Source: Caldilineaceae bacterium (GTDB taxonomy: Bacteria > Chloroflexota > Anaerolineae > Caldilineales > Caldilineaceae). From it: DNA of 64,000 nucleotides. Under the pieces are notes generated by a model. The model was not told the DNA's origin. It did not search any database and saw only the letters and a list, made by a program, of their open reading frames with translations. The stretch is taken from the NCBI GenBank assembly GCA_958295845.1, contig OY282376.1, forward strand, positions 3,361,022 to 3,425,021, given 5' to 3'. Shown in pieces: positions 34,712 through 43,281 of the stretch. How positions within the stretch are numbered: the first letter of the stretch is position 1; each line of letters starts with the position of its first letter. The position numbers and the translations under genes were made by a program.

Positions 34712-36355
34712 TTATTTTGTCATGGATTCGAAAAACTGAAAAGCGTAGATGCCGGCTTCGTGCAGGGTAAAGCGGATGCGCACCGGCTTATTCCACAGCG
34801 CGCGCAGGTCGCTCTTTCCTTGCCAGTGGATGGTGTGCCAGATTTGGCCAGGCGCGCCGATGACAGGGTCGCATAGCTCAGCCGAAAATCCTTCGTATGG
34901 TGTGAACGTTGGGTCGAGGAGTTCGACCTGCAGGTACCCATAGTGGCAGTCGGTGTTCACGCGCAGAGCATCGCCTTCAAATACGAATTGCTTCGTGTAC
35001 ACCTGGCCGGTTTCGTACTCGGGCAGGAGCCGGGCCCAGCCGTCCTCGCGCAGAATCAGGCCGCCCAAGGCCCTCTTTATTTTGGGATCGCCTTGCAGCG
35101 CCTGGCGGGCGCGCCACGCTTTCTGGCGCCGCTCGAACTCATCCTGCGGATACATTGGGCGGGGGGGCGTCCCACCCAGCCAGCTCTGCTTCTGGGGATT
35201 GGCGCAGTAGGGGACCACCAGCTTCCCGTTATGGACCAACTCGCCTGCCGGGGTAAAGCAGGCGAAGCCATAGTCTTGATCGCCCGGCGAACCGGTATCG
35301 ACCCAGGATTCGGGGCCGCCGACCCGGTGCCAGCGCTTGCCGTCGCGGCTCGTGTACAGTCCAAGGCGGCAGAAGGCCTGATCGCGCCAGTTGTGGCCTT
35401 CGCGCTCCTGCCAGATGGGTTCGGCCAGGAACTCGCCGGCAATGCCGATGTAGAGTCCACCAACTTTGCGCACGGACATGTCGTGCATCTCAAGATCGGG
35501 CGGCAGGTTCGCGTCCCAGTCGGCGGTCAGGACTACCTCTTTGGGCGACCAATTAATGAAATCGGGGCTCTCCTGGCGGCCTATTTGGCGCTTGCGATAG
35601 AGGAAGTCCTGGTGATGGGAGTACTGGCTGTAGCCTATATAGCGCTGGATGCTTTCGTCCCAGATTATTTTCTGCTCGTGGTGATGGGGAAAACGACTGG
35701 ATTCGCTGATCGTGTGCCAGTGGATGCCGTCGGGCGAGGCGTCGACGCTGGAGAGGCGGGGGCTGCCGGGCGGCCTCTTGGCGGCGGTCTCGGGGGGCCA
35801 GTTTACGAGCAGGTATTTCCGCTCACTGTCTGCGCGGTCATGGTTCAGGGCTAACCCTGACTGTGAGACATCGGGGTGGACGATGTTGGTGGCGGTGTGG
35901 CCCTGGAAGGGTAGGCAGTCGTCGCGCAGCGGTTTCTCCCAGTGGAGGGCGTCCTTCGACTCGGCGTAGCAGAGGACCTGACCCGTGTTGAAGGGGTCGT
36001 TGGCTAACCCTTGCCAGTACCACATTTTGAATAAACCGTCGTCGGGGTCGTGAATGACGCCGGCCGTGCCCGGGTTGAACTGTACCTGCTCCCAAGGGAG
36101 GTCCGACCAGGACAGCAGCGGCTCGGGGCTCTTGGTTGGGGTGCATATCTCGCGGCGAACGCCGTCGAGGTGGTCGAGAATGTAGTTGTCGAGGAAGAGC
36201 TGTCTGTCTGTGCCGATGTGAGGGAAGGGGACCTTGTAGTCGGGAGGAATATAGGGATAATTCCGGTCGACTGGGCGGCTGCCACTTAAGAGGGCCTCGG
36301 TCTTCTTTTGAATGTCGAGTGGTTCGGTGGGGCTCTTCAGCTCAGGATGCGTCAT
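34712..36355 (-). CDS. Beta-propeller glycosyl hydrolase-like protein
   Basis: A 547-residue paralogue of the 29113 protein. It carries R-P-V-D-R-N-Y-P-Y-I-P-P-D-Y, the hallmark Q-L-F-L-D-N-Y-I-L-D, F-K-M-W-Y-W, C-Y-A-E-S-K-D-A-L-H-W, A-S-P-D-G-I-H-W and G-R-Q-E-S-P-D-F-I-N-W-S-P. A conserved C-terminal F-V-F-E-G-D-A-L-R-V-N-T-D and final Y-A-F-Q-F-F follow. No signal peptide is visible. It lies between the selenoprotein gene (45 bases downstream) and a PhyH gene (52 bases upstream) on the same strand and is probably in one operon with them. The substrate is unknown; a glycosidase or phosphorylase of the GH32/43/130-like fold is the best guess. Confidence 0.65.
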   Translation of the reverse strand: MTHPELKSPTEPLDIQKKTEALLSGSRPVDRNYPYIPPDYKVPFPHIGTDRQLFLDNYILDHLDGVRREICTPTKSPEPLLSWSDLPWEQVQFNPGTAGVIHDPDDGLFKMWYWQGLANDPFNTGQVLCYAESKDALHWEKPLRDDCLPFQGHTATNIVHPDVSQSGLALNHDRADSERKYLLVNWPPETAAKRPPGSPRLSSVDASPDGIHWHTISESSRFPHHHEQKIIWDESIQRYIGYSQYSHHQDFLYRKRQIGRQESPDFINWSPKEVVLTADWDANLPPDLEMHDMSVRKVGGLYIGIAGEFLAEPIWQEREGHNWRDQAFCRLGLYTSRDGKRWHRVGGPESWVDTGSPGDQDYGFACFTPAGELVHNGKLVVPYCANPQKQSWLGGTPPRPMYPQDEFERRQKAWRARQALQGDPKIKRALGGLILREDGWARLLPEYETGQVYTKQFVFEGDALRVNTDCHYGYLQVELLDPTFTPYEGFSAELCDPVIGAPGQIWHTIHWQGKSDLRALWNKPVRIRFTLHEAGIYAFQFFESMTK

Positions 36356-36407
36356 AGCAGGTTGGGGTCCCCAGTTGTGTGCGTTGCTGTTGCTGGTGCC
36401 GGCGGGC

Positions 36408-37310
36408 TCAGATTCCCCACTTTTCCCGCATTTCGGCCATGGTCTTGCGATTTTCGGCTTTGGGAATCTGGTCGGGGTGCGGGCCCATATGGCGTTGGTC
36501 GACCGGTTCGGAGGCGAGCTGGTAGCGGTTATCGGTGCTGAGGCGGTAGCGGTTGGAAACGTTGTCGAGCGAGCCGTGCAGAAAGTACATGCCGAAAATC
36601 ATTGCATCGCCGGCTCGGAACGGTGTGGATGACCACTTGACGTCCAAAATGTCGATCAGTTCAAGCGGGTTGCGGCTAAGATGGCCCTCGGTCATATCAT
36701 TATGCGCGTCAGCCGCCCCGTAGGTGCGCCGCAGCGCGTCCAGCTTGTTCGAGCCGGGGCAAAAGGCCAGCGTGCCCATCTCCAGCGACAGGTCGTCAAG
36801 CGGCGTCCAGACTGTGTAGAGTTCCTTTGTTCCGGCGCCCATAAAGACGACGTCGTAGTGCGCGCCCGTACTCTGCCCGCGCCGGACCGCACGCGGCCAT
36901 TTGTGGTCCAGTGTCAGGACCGGGCCACCCAGAAACTGTTCGAAGAAGGCCATAATGCGCTCGGAGTTGACTACGCGCAAGTAGGCGTGCATGTTGACCA
37001 CGACTTCGTTGAGGAGGACCGCGCCTTCGTTTTCGGGGCCAATCACACCCTCTTCAGGCGGGGCGTTGGGATCCAGCAAGCCCTGTTCGGACAGGTAGGA
37101 AAGAATGTCGGCACGGGCGGCCATGATGGCATCGCGATCGTAGAAATCGCGAATCAACAGGTAGCCATCCTCTTCGATTCTGGCATGGAGGGCGGGCATG
37201 TCGTCGACAATGTCGTTGGCGTCACGGGGCGTGAATATGTTCTGGCCAAAGACAAGCTCGTGACCGGCCATGGTGACTCTGGTTCCGTCTGCTACGGTCA
37301 TGGATTGCAT
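36408..37310 (-). CDS. PhyH family Fe(II)/2-oxoglutarate dioxygenase
   Basis: A 300-residue protein and the most divergent of the five. It has a longer N-terminus (about 45 residues before E-E-D-G-Y-L-L-I-R-D-F) and the iron motif H151-x-D153 in T-G-A-H-Y-D-V-V-F, with His245 in F-L-H-G-S-L-D-N-V-S-N-R-Y-R. The W-T-P-L-D-D-L-S-L-E-M-G-T-L strand and C-P-G-S-N are family features. A second ATG 3 codons in is also possible. It lies between the kelch and propeller genes, 47 and 52 bases from each, so co-transcription is likely. Confidence 0.85.
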   Translation of the reverse strand: MQSMTVADGTRVTMAGHELVFGQNIFTPRDANDIVDDMPALHARIEEDGYLLIRDFYDRDAIMAARADILSYLSEQGLLDPNAPPEEGVIGPENEGAVLLNEVVVNMHAYLRVVNSERIMAFFEQFLGGPVLTLDHKWPRAVRRGQSTGAHYDVVFMGAGTKELYTVWTPLDDLSLEMGTLAFCPGSNKLDALRRTYGAADAHNDMTEGHLSRNPLELIDILDVKWSSTPFRAGDAMIFGMYFLHGSLDNVSNRYRLSTDNRYQLASEPVDQRHMGPHPDQIPKAENRKTMAEMREKWGI

Positions 37311-37357
37311 GGTTGTTCATTCCCTTACTTTTTCGCAAAAGCGCAAATTGGAAGGCG

Positions 37358-38452
37358 TCAATCGGTGTGAATCTTACCTGAGAAGACCGTTCCGAAAGTG
37401 TTGCTGCGAACCTTGTCGCGCGTCTCGTTGCCGACGAGAAAAACTTGATCTTTCCAGACGGCAACCCGGTGGGACGCGATACCGTACGGCAGGGGATCGA
37501 GAGCCTGCCAGCTTCCTTCCAGTGTGTCAAAGGCAAAGACCTCGTGCGAGAGGCAGACCAGGTCCAGGTCCGGCACGTGCCCCATGATGAGGACTGATGT
37601 GCCGTCAGGATTGACAACCCAGCTCTGGCCGCCGGTCAGCACGATCCAGCGGTCCGCCACTGTGAAGGCGTCGGCGACGAATGCGCGCGGCGGACGGGGC
37701 AACTCTTGCCAATCGCCGGTGGCCAGGTCACATTCCCAGACTTCGCGAAAGGTGACGTGGCTGATCTTGCCGCCATGCGCTGCAGGGTCGGCAAACAGGC
37801 GGAAGGCGTTGTGGGGCTTGGGCTCAACGACACCGCCGACGGGGATATCGTGGCCGCCGACGATGTAGAGTTTGTTACCGCAGATGCCCATACCGCACAT
37901 CCAGCGCGGTTCGCCGGGAAAGCGGGCGACGATCTCCCAGCCGCTCTTGGCGCGTACATCGAGCCGGTAGATGTTGGGGTCGCCGGTGGCGTGTTCGTGC
38001 GGGTGCCAGTCGGTGCCGAAGGCGGTGTAGAGCTGGTCGTCGTGGGCAAAGGTGGTGGCAACCATGGCAGTAGTGGGGCGGTCCGGCAGCCGACTCCATG
38101 CAGTTGCGCCAGCCTGAACGTCGAGGAACCAGACATCGGCGGTTGCGCGATTGCCGACGGCGCGGCGCCTTCCGCCTACGACTGCGAGGCCACCGGCGAC
38201 GGCGGCTCCGGATGTCCAGCCCGGGCCAATTGGGATGGGAGGCAGGGGATACCACTCGCCGAGCGGAGGTGCTGTGTCCTGTGCGTCGTCGGCGTCATCA
38301 AGGATCGGCGCGCCGAAACCGTACTCTGCTTCACGCCAGGGGTAGGCCATGCCGCCGGCGACAAGTAGGTGGCCGGCGACAATGCCGACAGAGGGGCCTT
38401 TGATTAGTGCGGGATAGACGGGGGCTTCACGCCATGTTATTTGCAGTGACAT
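37358..38452 (-). CDS. Kelch-like beta-propeller protein
   Basis: A 364-residue protein built of kelch-type repeats: hydrophobic strand, paired Gly, then Tyr/Trp. Examples are H-L-L-V-A-G-G-M, L-A-V-V-G-G-R, K-L-Y-I-V-G-G-H-D and W-I-V-L-T-G-G-Q, spaced about 45-60 residues apart and each followed by x-W-x-x-L-P-type segments. No signal peptide is visible, so it is probably cytoplasmic. It could be a binding protein or an enzyme such as a sugar mutarotase-type propeller. It is the first gene of a minus-strand run with PhyH, propeller and selenoprotein genes. No good ribosome site precedes the ATG. Confidence 0.7.
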   Translation of the reverse strand: MSLQITWREAPVYPALIKGPSVGIVAGHLLVAGGMAYPWREAEYGFGAPILDDADDAQDTAPPLGEWYPLPPIPIGPGWTSGAAVAGGLAVVGGRRRAVGNRATADVWFLDVQAGATAWSRLPDRPTTAMVATTFAHDDQLYTAFGTDWHPHEHATGDPNIYRLDVRAKSGWEIVARFPGEPRWMCGMGICGNKLYIVGGHDIPVGGVVEPKPHNAFRLFADPAAHGGKISHVTFREVWECDLATGDWQELPRPPRAFVADAFTVADRWIVLTGGQSWVVNPDGTSVLIMGHVPDLDLVCLSHEVFAFDTLEGSWQALDPLPYGIASHRVAVWKDQVFLVGNETRDKVRSNTFGTVFSGKIHTD

Positions 38453-38855
38453 TGAGGAAAGTATAGTTCAGTTCGATCGGGCAACGAAAGCTATATTTCT
38501 TACGAGTTTTTCGCAGGCACAGAATTCAAATCGGACGAAGCGAAAGAGGCGAAGCTGGAAGAGACAGACAACCTCGACACAACTCAAACTGCTTGGTGCA
38601 GTGACCTACTGGGGAAATAAGTTATTGATACCTCGGCTTCGTACGCCTCTTCCGAACCGGCACACATTTAAGGAACTCTAGAATCAGTACTCTTGGGAGT
38701 GCTGATCGTTCGGCGCCGTGACATGCTCTTATTGGTTGATACATTTCCACGCAGCCTCGGAGAATTTCGGTGAGGGTGACGGGGAAAACTCGACGCCTGC
38801 CAACTGCCTAGACGAAGGGAAGCTTCTTCTGTCGCTACGTTCGGTTCCAGGGCTG
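38453..38855. other. Intergenic region between kelch gene and BrnA
   Basis: A 403-base stretch, moderately AT-rich, with no recognisable gene, repeat or hairpin. The promoter of the minus-strand kelch-PhyH-propeller run is expected here, but no clear hexamer pair is seen. Confidence 0.4.
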
Positions 38856-39149
38856 TCAGCTGTCATCGTTTTTTTCTTGGCTTTCTACGTGTTGACGTAG
38901 AGTGCGATTGATGTCAGTCTGGTAACCTCGGCCGTTCTTGGCGCGGGCTTTGAACCATTCGATGACGTCCGCGTCGAGACGCAGAGTAATCTGCTTCTTG
39001 ACAGGGCGGTAAAAAAGACCGCGGCGAGCGTTGGACCAGTCGAGCAGTTCGGGGATGTCGGACGTGTCGATCTGGTCATCGGGAAGTTCTTTAAGGGCCT
39101 GTAGCTCGGCGCGTTGCTCGGTGGTCAGTTCAGAACTCTCCCTATTCAT
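38856..39149 (-). CDS. brnA: BrnA family antitoxin
   Basis: A 97-residue protein ending in a ribbon-helix-helix-type DNA-binding segment: K-Q-I-T-L-R-L-D-A-D-V-I-E-W-F-K-A-R-A (about residues 53-71), then G-Y-Q-T-D-I-N-R-T-L-R. This is diagnostic of BrnA. The N-terminal half has the acidic linker that wraps the toxin. Its start overlaps the end of the BrnT gene by eight bases, so translation is coupled. It neutralises BrnT and, with it, represses the shared promoter upstream of brnT. Confidence 0.9.
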   Translation of the reverse strand: MNRESSELTTEQRAELQALKELPDDQIDTSDIPELLDWSNARRGLFYRPVKKQITLRLDADVIEWFKARAKNGRGYQTDINRTLRQHVESQEKNDDS

Positions 39150-39420
39150 AAGCCCTCCTCTCCTGCTTGGTAGCTTTGCGGGCGCTGATTATGCGTCCCA
39201 CAACTTCCCCTGTTTCCGGCTCGATTTCGGGAGCTGTGTGGATGACAACAATTATATTGACAATTCTGCCAATCGTTCGCAGTCGCTCCTCGCCAGCGTA
39301 AGGATCTTGGACCGTCAAGGCAAGCGGATCATTGAAGATAAGTAGAGCCGTTTCGAAACTTATACCGTGCTTCTGTGAGTTGCCCTTGGCCTTGGCCGGG
39401 TCCCATAGCCAATCCACCAC
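39142..39420 (-). CDS. brnT: BrnT family ribonuclease toxin
   Basis: A 92-residue protein with the BrnT pattern W-D-P-A-K-A-K-G-N-S-Q-K-H-G-I-S-F-E-T-A at the N-terminus and R-I-I-S-A-R-K-A-T-K-Q-E-R-R-A-Y at the C-terminus. These are the residues that form the RelE-like RNase site. An insertion around 55-72 (I-H-T-A-P-E-I-E-P-E-T-G-E) is longer than in many members. The frame starts with GTG at 39420 or 39417. It is an mRNA-cleaving, growth-arresting toxin held by BrnA. The pair may act as a stress module or stabilise this accessory region. Confidence 0.9.
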   Translation of the reverse strand: MVDWLWDPAKAKGNSQKHGISFETALLIFNDPLALTVQDPYAGEERLRTIGRIVNIIVVIHTAPEIEPETGEVVGRIISARKATKQERRAYE

Positions 39421-39432
39421 ATGACGCCCTTT

Positions 39433-39472
39433 GTAGTTACAATATTGTAGTTACTATTCATGTTGGCGTCAA
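39433..39472 (-). promoter_or_regulatory. Promoter and operator of brnTA
   Basis: On the minus strand a -35 TTGACG (39467-39472) and a -10 TACAAT (39444-39449) are separated by exactly 17 bases. The -10 is embedded in a perfect 12-bp palindrome, tacaatattgta (39438-39449), and in a direct repeat of gtagttac (39433-39440 and 39447-39454). This layout fits autorepression by the BrnTA complex binding over the -10. Operator function is inferred. Confidence 0.7.
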
Positions 39473-39525
39473 GTCTGTCGCAGATCCTTGACTAATGGAG
39501 CGTTTGGCCGGCACCGATAGGACAA

Positions 39526-40392
39526 TTAGACACGACGAGTATGCTTTCGGCCGGCGATTGCTGCCGCCTCGTCTCCGGCGGGGAAGGTGATGCCTTCGTC
39601 GATTTTGGCGGCGACGTTGTCGGCGTCGACGCCGTCGAGGAAGCCGATGTTGGCCGCGTTGCAGGCGGCGAAGATGCGGTCGCGGGCGGCTTTGAGGTCG
39701 CCTTCTTCGGTGTTTTCGGGGGTGCGCACGGTGTCGTAGCCGAAGGTCATGCGCATGTCGGAAGGACCCCATTCGGCAAAGGCTATCCCCGGCACGCTCG
39801 TGCTGGCTTCGGCGTTGGCGAGGGCGCGGATGTTTTCGATCTTGATGCCCAGGATCAGTTCACCGTCCGGGTTGAGCGGCCAGACGTCTGCCTTGCGCAG
39901 GTATTCCTGCGTGGAGACGCCCCAGACGTGGGCGGCATTGTCCTGTCCGCCGGAGCCGCGGCGGCCCATATCGAGGCCTTCGCCGACGCCGTGCGTGTGG
40001 AAGGGGAAGCGAACCCATTCGACGAACTCCTTAACTGCGCCGGGGGACTCGACATGGCAGAGTAGGATACCGTGAATGCCGGTTGCGAGGACCTGTTTGA
40101 TCATCCAAGCGTTATTGCGCACGACATACTCGTCGACCCCGTCGAATGGCAGCGTGACCAGCACAGGCGGTGTGCGATGGCCGGTTCGGGTTGGTCCGCC
40201 GGCGACCAGGCCGCGCATGAATGCATTCAGTCCGGCGACGTCGAATGGTTGATGTTCGATGCCGATGACCAGCCAGTCGGCGTGGGTCTGGGCGGACTGG
40301 ACGCCGCCTTCAAAGGTCAGTGTGCGGCCGCCGTCCCAGTAGACCGGCTGGCCGGCTTCCCGTAGCTCGATAATCTGATTGATTCGTTTCAT
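39526..40392 (-). CDS. HpcH/HpaI family aldolase
   Basis: A 288-residue class II, metal-dependent aldolase. The barrel shows W-L-V-I-G-I-E-H-Q-P-F-D, then G-I-H-G-I-L-L-C-H-V-E-S and the catalytic-metal strand G-I-K-I-E-N-I-R-A with its Glu, and A-F-A-E-W-G-P-S-D-M. Such enzymes cleave 4-hydroxy-2-oxo acids, for example 2-dehydro-3-deoxy sugar acids, to pyruvate and an aldehyde. It is the last gene of the long minus-strand run behind three Gfo/Idh dehydrogenases and an Ldh2-type enzyme, which fits the final cleavage of an oxidised, dehydrated sugar acid. Confidence 0.85.
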   Translation of the reverse strand: MKRINQIIELREAGQPVYWDGGRTLTFEGGVQSAQTHADWLVIGIEHQPFDVAGLNAFMRGLVAGGPTRTGHRTPPVLVTLPFDGVDEYVVRNNAWMIKQVLATGIHGILLCHVESPGAVKEFVEWVRFPFHTHGVGEGLDMGRRGSGGQDNAAHVWGVSTQEYLRKADVWPLNPDGELILGIKIENIRALANAEASTSVPGIAFAEWGPSDMRMTFGYDTVRTPENTEEGDLKAARDRIFAACNAANIGFLDGVDADNVAAKIDEGITFPAGDEAAAIAGRKHTRRV

Positions 40393-40496
40393 TGTGTCTT
40401 TTCCGTTGAAGTGGGACTCGTCGGATTGTGTCTACCAGTATTTGAACGGCAATACGCGATAGGGTCGAACGGGGCGAGACGCGCAGGCTGTGCGAC

Positions 40497-41576
40497 TCAG
40501 ACCCAGTCTCGCAGGGGGTGTTCGCGATCTGCTAGCGGCAACGGCGTGCGGCCATGACGGTGGGCGGTGTAGACGCCCAGGATCATCTCCAGGGCCCAGC
40601 GGGCGTCGCGTCCGCTTGAGATGGGCTCGCGGTCTTCTTCGAAGGCGGCGATCAGATCGCGTACCATGTAGGCGTTTAGTGTGTCAAAGCCGGGGTTGGC
40701 TGGTTTCAGCACGACCTTCCAGGCCGGCTCGACCATGGCAGGGTTGAAGTTGGGATGCGGGCAGTGCAACAGGTAACCGTCCCAGTTGAGCAGAATGCCC
40801 TCAGTTCCGTGGATCGCCAGTCCGCCGGGACGGGGGCCGGGACGGACTTCACGGCGGTGCGAGTGGAAGGTGGCCATGATGCCATTGTCGAAAGCGTAGG
40901 TGGCTTCAAGGTGATTGCCGAGGATGGGGCCGATCTCTTCATCGCCCTGCCGTGCGTGTTCCGGTCCGGCGTCCTTTCCGTCCTGGAGGACATAGGCCTG
41001 CACCCAGCGAGGATGGCCGAAAAGAAAACAGAGCATGTCGAGTGAGTGTGTGCCGAGGACCATCAGGTCCTGACCGCCGCCGCGATGGTCCTGTTTGCCG
41101 GCGCTGTGGACTTCCTTGACTTCGCCTATGGCTCCGGCGGCGATCATTTCCTTAATTTTGTGCGAATACTGACTGACGCGGCCCTGGTGGGAGACCGCGA
41201 TCTTCGTTCCGGCGCGGTCGCAGGCTTCGATCATGGCGTCGGCCTCGGCCAAGGTTGGCGCAAAGGGCTTTTCGCAGAAGATTCCGCGCACATTGGCCTT
41301 GGCTGCGGCGATGACCATGTCATGTTTCTGGGCCATCCAGCGAGGGGCGACACTGACGATGTCCAGGTCTTCCTGTTCCAACATCTGCCGGTAGTCGGCA
41401 TATTGGCGGTCCCGGTCCACGCTGAGGCGTTCACACGCGGCGGCCAGGCCTTCGGGGTCGGCGTCGGCGACGGCGACCAGTTCGATCTCTTCCATTCCCA
41501 GGTAAACGGTGTCCAGATTGTGGCCGTAGTTGCCGCGGCCGGTATGGCCGATTACACCGGCTCGGTATGATGTCAT
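40497..41576 (-). CDS. Gfo/Idh/MocA family oxidoreductase
   Basis: A 359-residue dehydrogenase. The cofactor loop is G-V-I-G-H-T-G-R-G-N-Y-G, an unusual expanded glycine motif, and the catalytic Lys lies in F-C-E-K-P (100-104). The H-R-G-G-G-Q-D-L and G-T-H-S-L-D-M-L segments lie in the C-terminal domain near the substrate site. The start at 41576 is supported by AGAGGAG six bases upstream, and the ATG overlaps the upstream TGA (ATGA). It probably oxidises a sugar or polyol released upstream in the pathway. Confidence 0.87.
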   Translation of the reverse strand: MTSYRAGVIGHTGRGNYGHNLDTVYLGMEEIELVAVADADPEGLAAACERLSVDRDRQYADYRQMLEQEDLDIVSVAPRWMAQKHDMVIAAAKANVRGIFCEKPFAPTLAEADAMIEACDRAGTKIAVSHQGRVSQYSHKIKEMIAAGAIGEVKEVHSAGKQDHRGGGQDLMVLGTHSLDMLCFLFGHPRWVQAYVLQDGKDAGPEHARQGDEEIGPILGNHLEATYAFDNGIMATFHSHRREVRPGPRPGGLAIHGTEGILLNWDGYLLHCPHPNFNPAMVEPAWKVVLKPANPGFDTLNAYMVRDLIAAFEEDREPISSGRDARWALEMILGVYTAHRHGRTPLPLADREHPLRDWV

Positions 41577-43276
41577 GTCAACTCCTCTTCGGTGACGATG
41601 TAGGCCTTGATTATCGGTTGAGCGGCCGACGTCCAAGTGGCGTCTCTGAATTCGTTGTTGGTGTAGTCGGCAATGACGATAGTACCATCCTCCAGCTGAT
41701 CCCAGTTGCTATAGCCGGAGTCGGCGGTGGCGTCGAGGCGTACCATGCGGTCGCGGCGGAATTGGTCGGGGTAAGTCCCGGAGTCAGAGTGCCAGGACCA
41801 GTTGATGCTATGGCCGTGCGGGTTCTCAACGGAAGCGCTCACTGCCCGCCAGTGTGAGACGCCTTTCAGATTGCTGCCGAAGCGGACGAGCGGGGCGCCG
41901 GATATGTTTGCCGACTCTTGCAGTAGGAGGCGACCGTCGACGTAGACGGCAATCTCGCCTTTCGAGCGCACGATTTTGTAGCGGTGCCATTGCGTCGCGT
42001 CCGACGGAATGTGGTAGGCCGGCAGCGAGGGTGACTCGTTGTCATTCCCCGGCGAGCCCGTTGTACTGTGGATTGCGGCTTCTTCCTGGCTGCTTTGGGT
42101 TACGCAGATTCCCTGAGGGGTAATGCGAACGCGACAGCCTGCATAGAGATCGCAGCCCCCACTGGATTGATCGGCTAGACGGAGCTCTGCATCCAATTCT
42201 ACGCGTGCGACGCTCGAAAGCGCTGGATATAACGAAAAGAAAACCTGATCCTCCGGACGGCAGTCGGTTTTCAGCGTAAGGTGACCGCTGTCGAGAAAAC
42301 AGCGAGATTCGTCCCAGACGAACGATGCCGGCTCGTAGCCAAGCTTTTCAGCCGGATCCCAGATGAAGGCATAGCTGGCAAAGGTTCCCCAGCGATTGCG
42401 GTAGGTGACCAACAGTTTGCCGGACCGCAGTTTGTGTACAGCCGTACGCTGGCCGTAGAAGGGGGCGAGTTGGGGCTCCTCCCAGGTTCTGCCGTTGTCA
42501 TAGCTGTGAATGAAGCGGCTGGGCTGGCCAAAGCTACCGTTGGCGAAACCGATGCGGGTGACGGCGAGCAGATGGCCCGGTTCCAACTCGACAATGCCAA
42601 CTTCCGAGTCGCTGTGGTAGGGGTCGTCCGAGACCGTGGCAGTGCGATGCCAGGACTTGCCTCGATCGTCAGAAAACACAGCCGTGTTGCGGTGGTAAAG
42701 GTTGTAGCCTGGAGGGGGCGCACTCTCGAAGACATTAGTTTCAACCGGCTCAGTTCGGGTATACACAAGCGTCCCGTCGGAAAGATCGACGACATACCCC
42801 GGTTCACCACCTACGTCGTCGCACTGAACAGGCTCGCTCCAAGTGCGGCCATGGTCGTCGCTCCAGAACAGGTAGTTGGCCATGCCTCTGGGAGGCTGCT
42901 GCCAGACCGCCAGGCGCGGCCAGTCGTCTCCAGAGGTTCGATGGCCCCGATCACAGATTATGACGAGCCGGCCATCGCGAAGGCGGCTCAGTTGGGGCGC
43001 GATCCAGACACTGTGGTGTTCCCAGACATTTCTGCTTGAGATGGCGCGATGACCATGCCAGCTGTGTCCGCGGTCGCCGGAGTAGGCGACCATGATGTGG
43101 GTGCTGACGGCGGCGTGCGAGTCGGAGAGGCGGTAGACGGCGACGAGTCCTTCGGGCGTGGCGACTACGTTGGCGACGGAGTGGTACCAGCCGCGGGGGT
43201 TGGGACAGACCAGATCTGCTGTGTAGCAGTTCTGGTCTGCGATGACAAACTTCCTGTCTTCGGGAACGGCTCGCAT
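41573..43276 (-). CDS. Sialidase-like BNR/Asp-box protein with C-terminal LamG-like region
   Basis: A 567-residue protein with four Asp-boxes: Y-S-G-D-R-G-H-S-W, S-D-D-H-G-R-T-W, S-D-D-R-G-K-S-W and S-Y-D-N-G-R-T-W, the signature of six-bladed sialidase-type propellers. The C-terminal part (about 345-480) has a concanavalin-like pattern with W-H-R-Y-K-I-V-R-S and V-D-G-R-L-L-L. No signal peptide is visible, unlike secreted sialidases, so an intracellular glycosidase or lyase is more likely. The start is an ATG at 43276, or a TTG at 43285 that overlaps the preceding stop. Its stop overlaps the next gene. Confidence 0.75.
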   Translation of the reverse strand: MRAVPEDRKFVIADQNCYTADLVCPNPRGWYHSVANVVATPEGLVAVYRLSDSHAAVSTHIMVAYSGDRGHSWHGHRAISSRNVWEHHSVWIAPQLSRLRDGRLVIICDRGHRTSGDDWPRLAVWQQPPRGMANYLFWSDDHGRTWSEPVQCDDVGGEPGYVVDLSDGTLVYTRTEPVETNVFESAPPPGYNLYHRNTAVFSDDRGKSWHRTATVSDDPYHSDSEVGIVELEPGHLLAVTRIGFANGSFGQPSRFIHSYDNGRTWEEPQLAPFYGQRTAVHKLRSGKLLVTYRNRWGTFASYAFIWDPAEKLGYEPASFVWDESRCFLDSGHLTLKTDCRPEDQVFFSLYPALSSVARVELDAELRLADQSSGGCDLYAGCRVRITPQGICVTQSSQEEAAIHSTTGSPGNDNESPSLPAYHIPSDATQWHRYKIVRSKGEIAVYVDGRLLLQESANISGAPLVRFGSNLKGVSHWRAVSASVENPHGHSINWSWHSDSGTYPDQFRRDRMVRLDATADSGYSNWDQLEDGTIVIADYTNNEFRDATWTSAAQPIIKAYIVTEEELT

Positions 43277-43281
43277 CGACC

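Noticed and set aside
34943..35854. 303-codon plus-strand open frame
   Set aside because: Antisense to the propeller gene at 34712-36355, which has clear family motifs.
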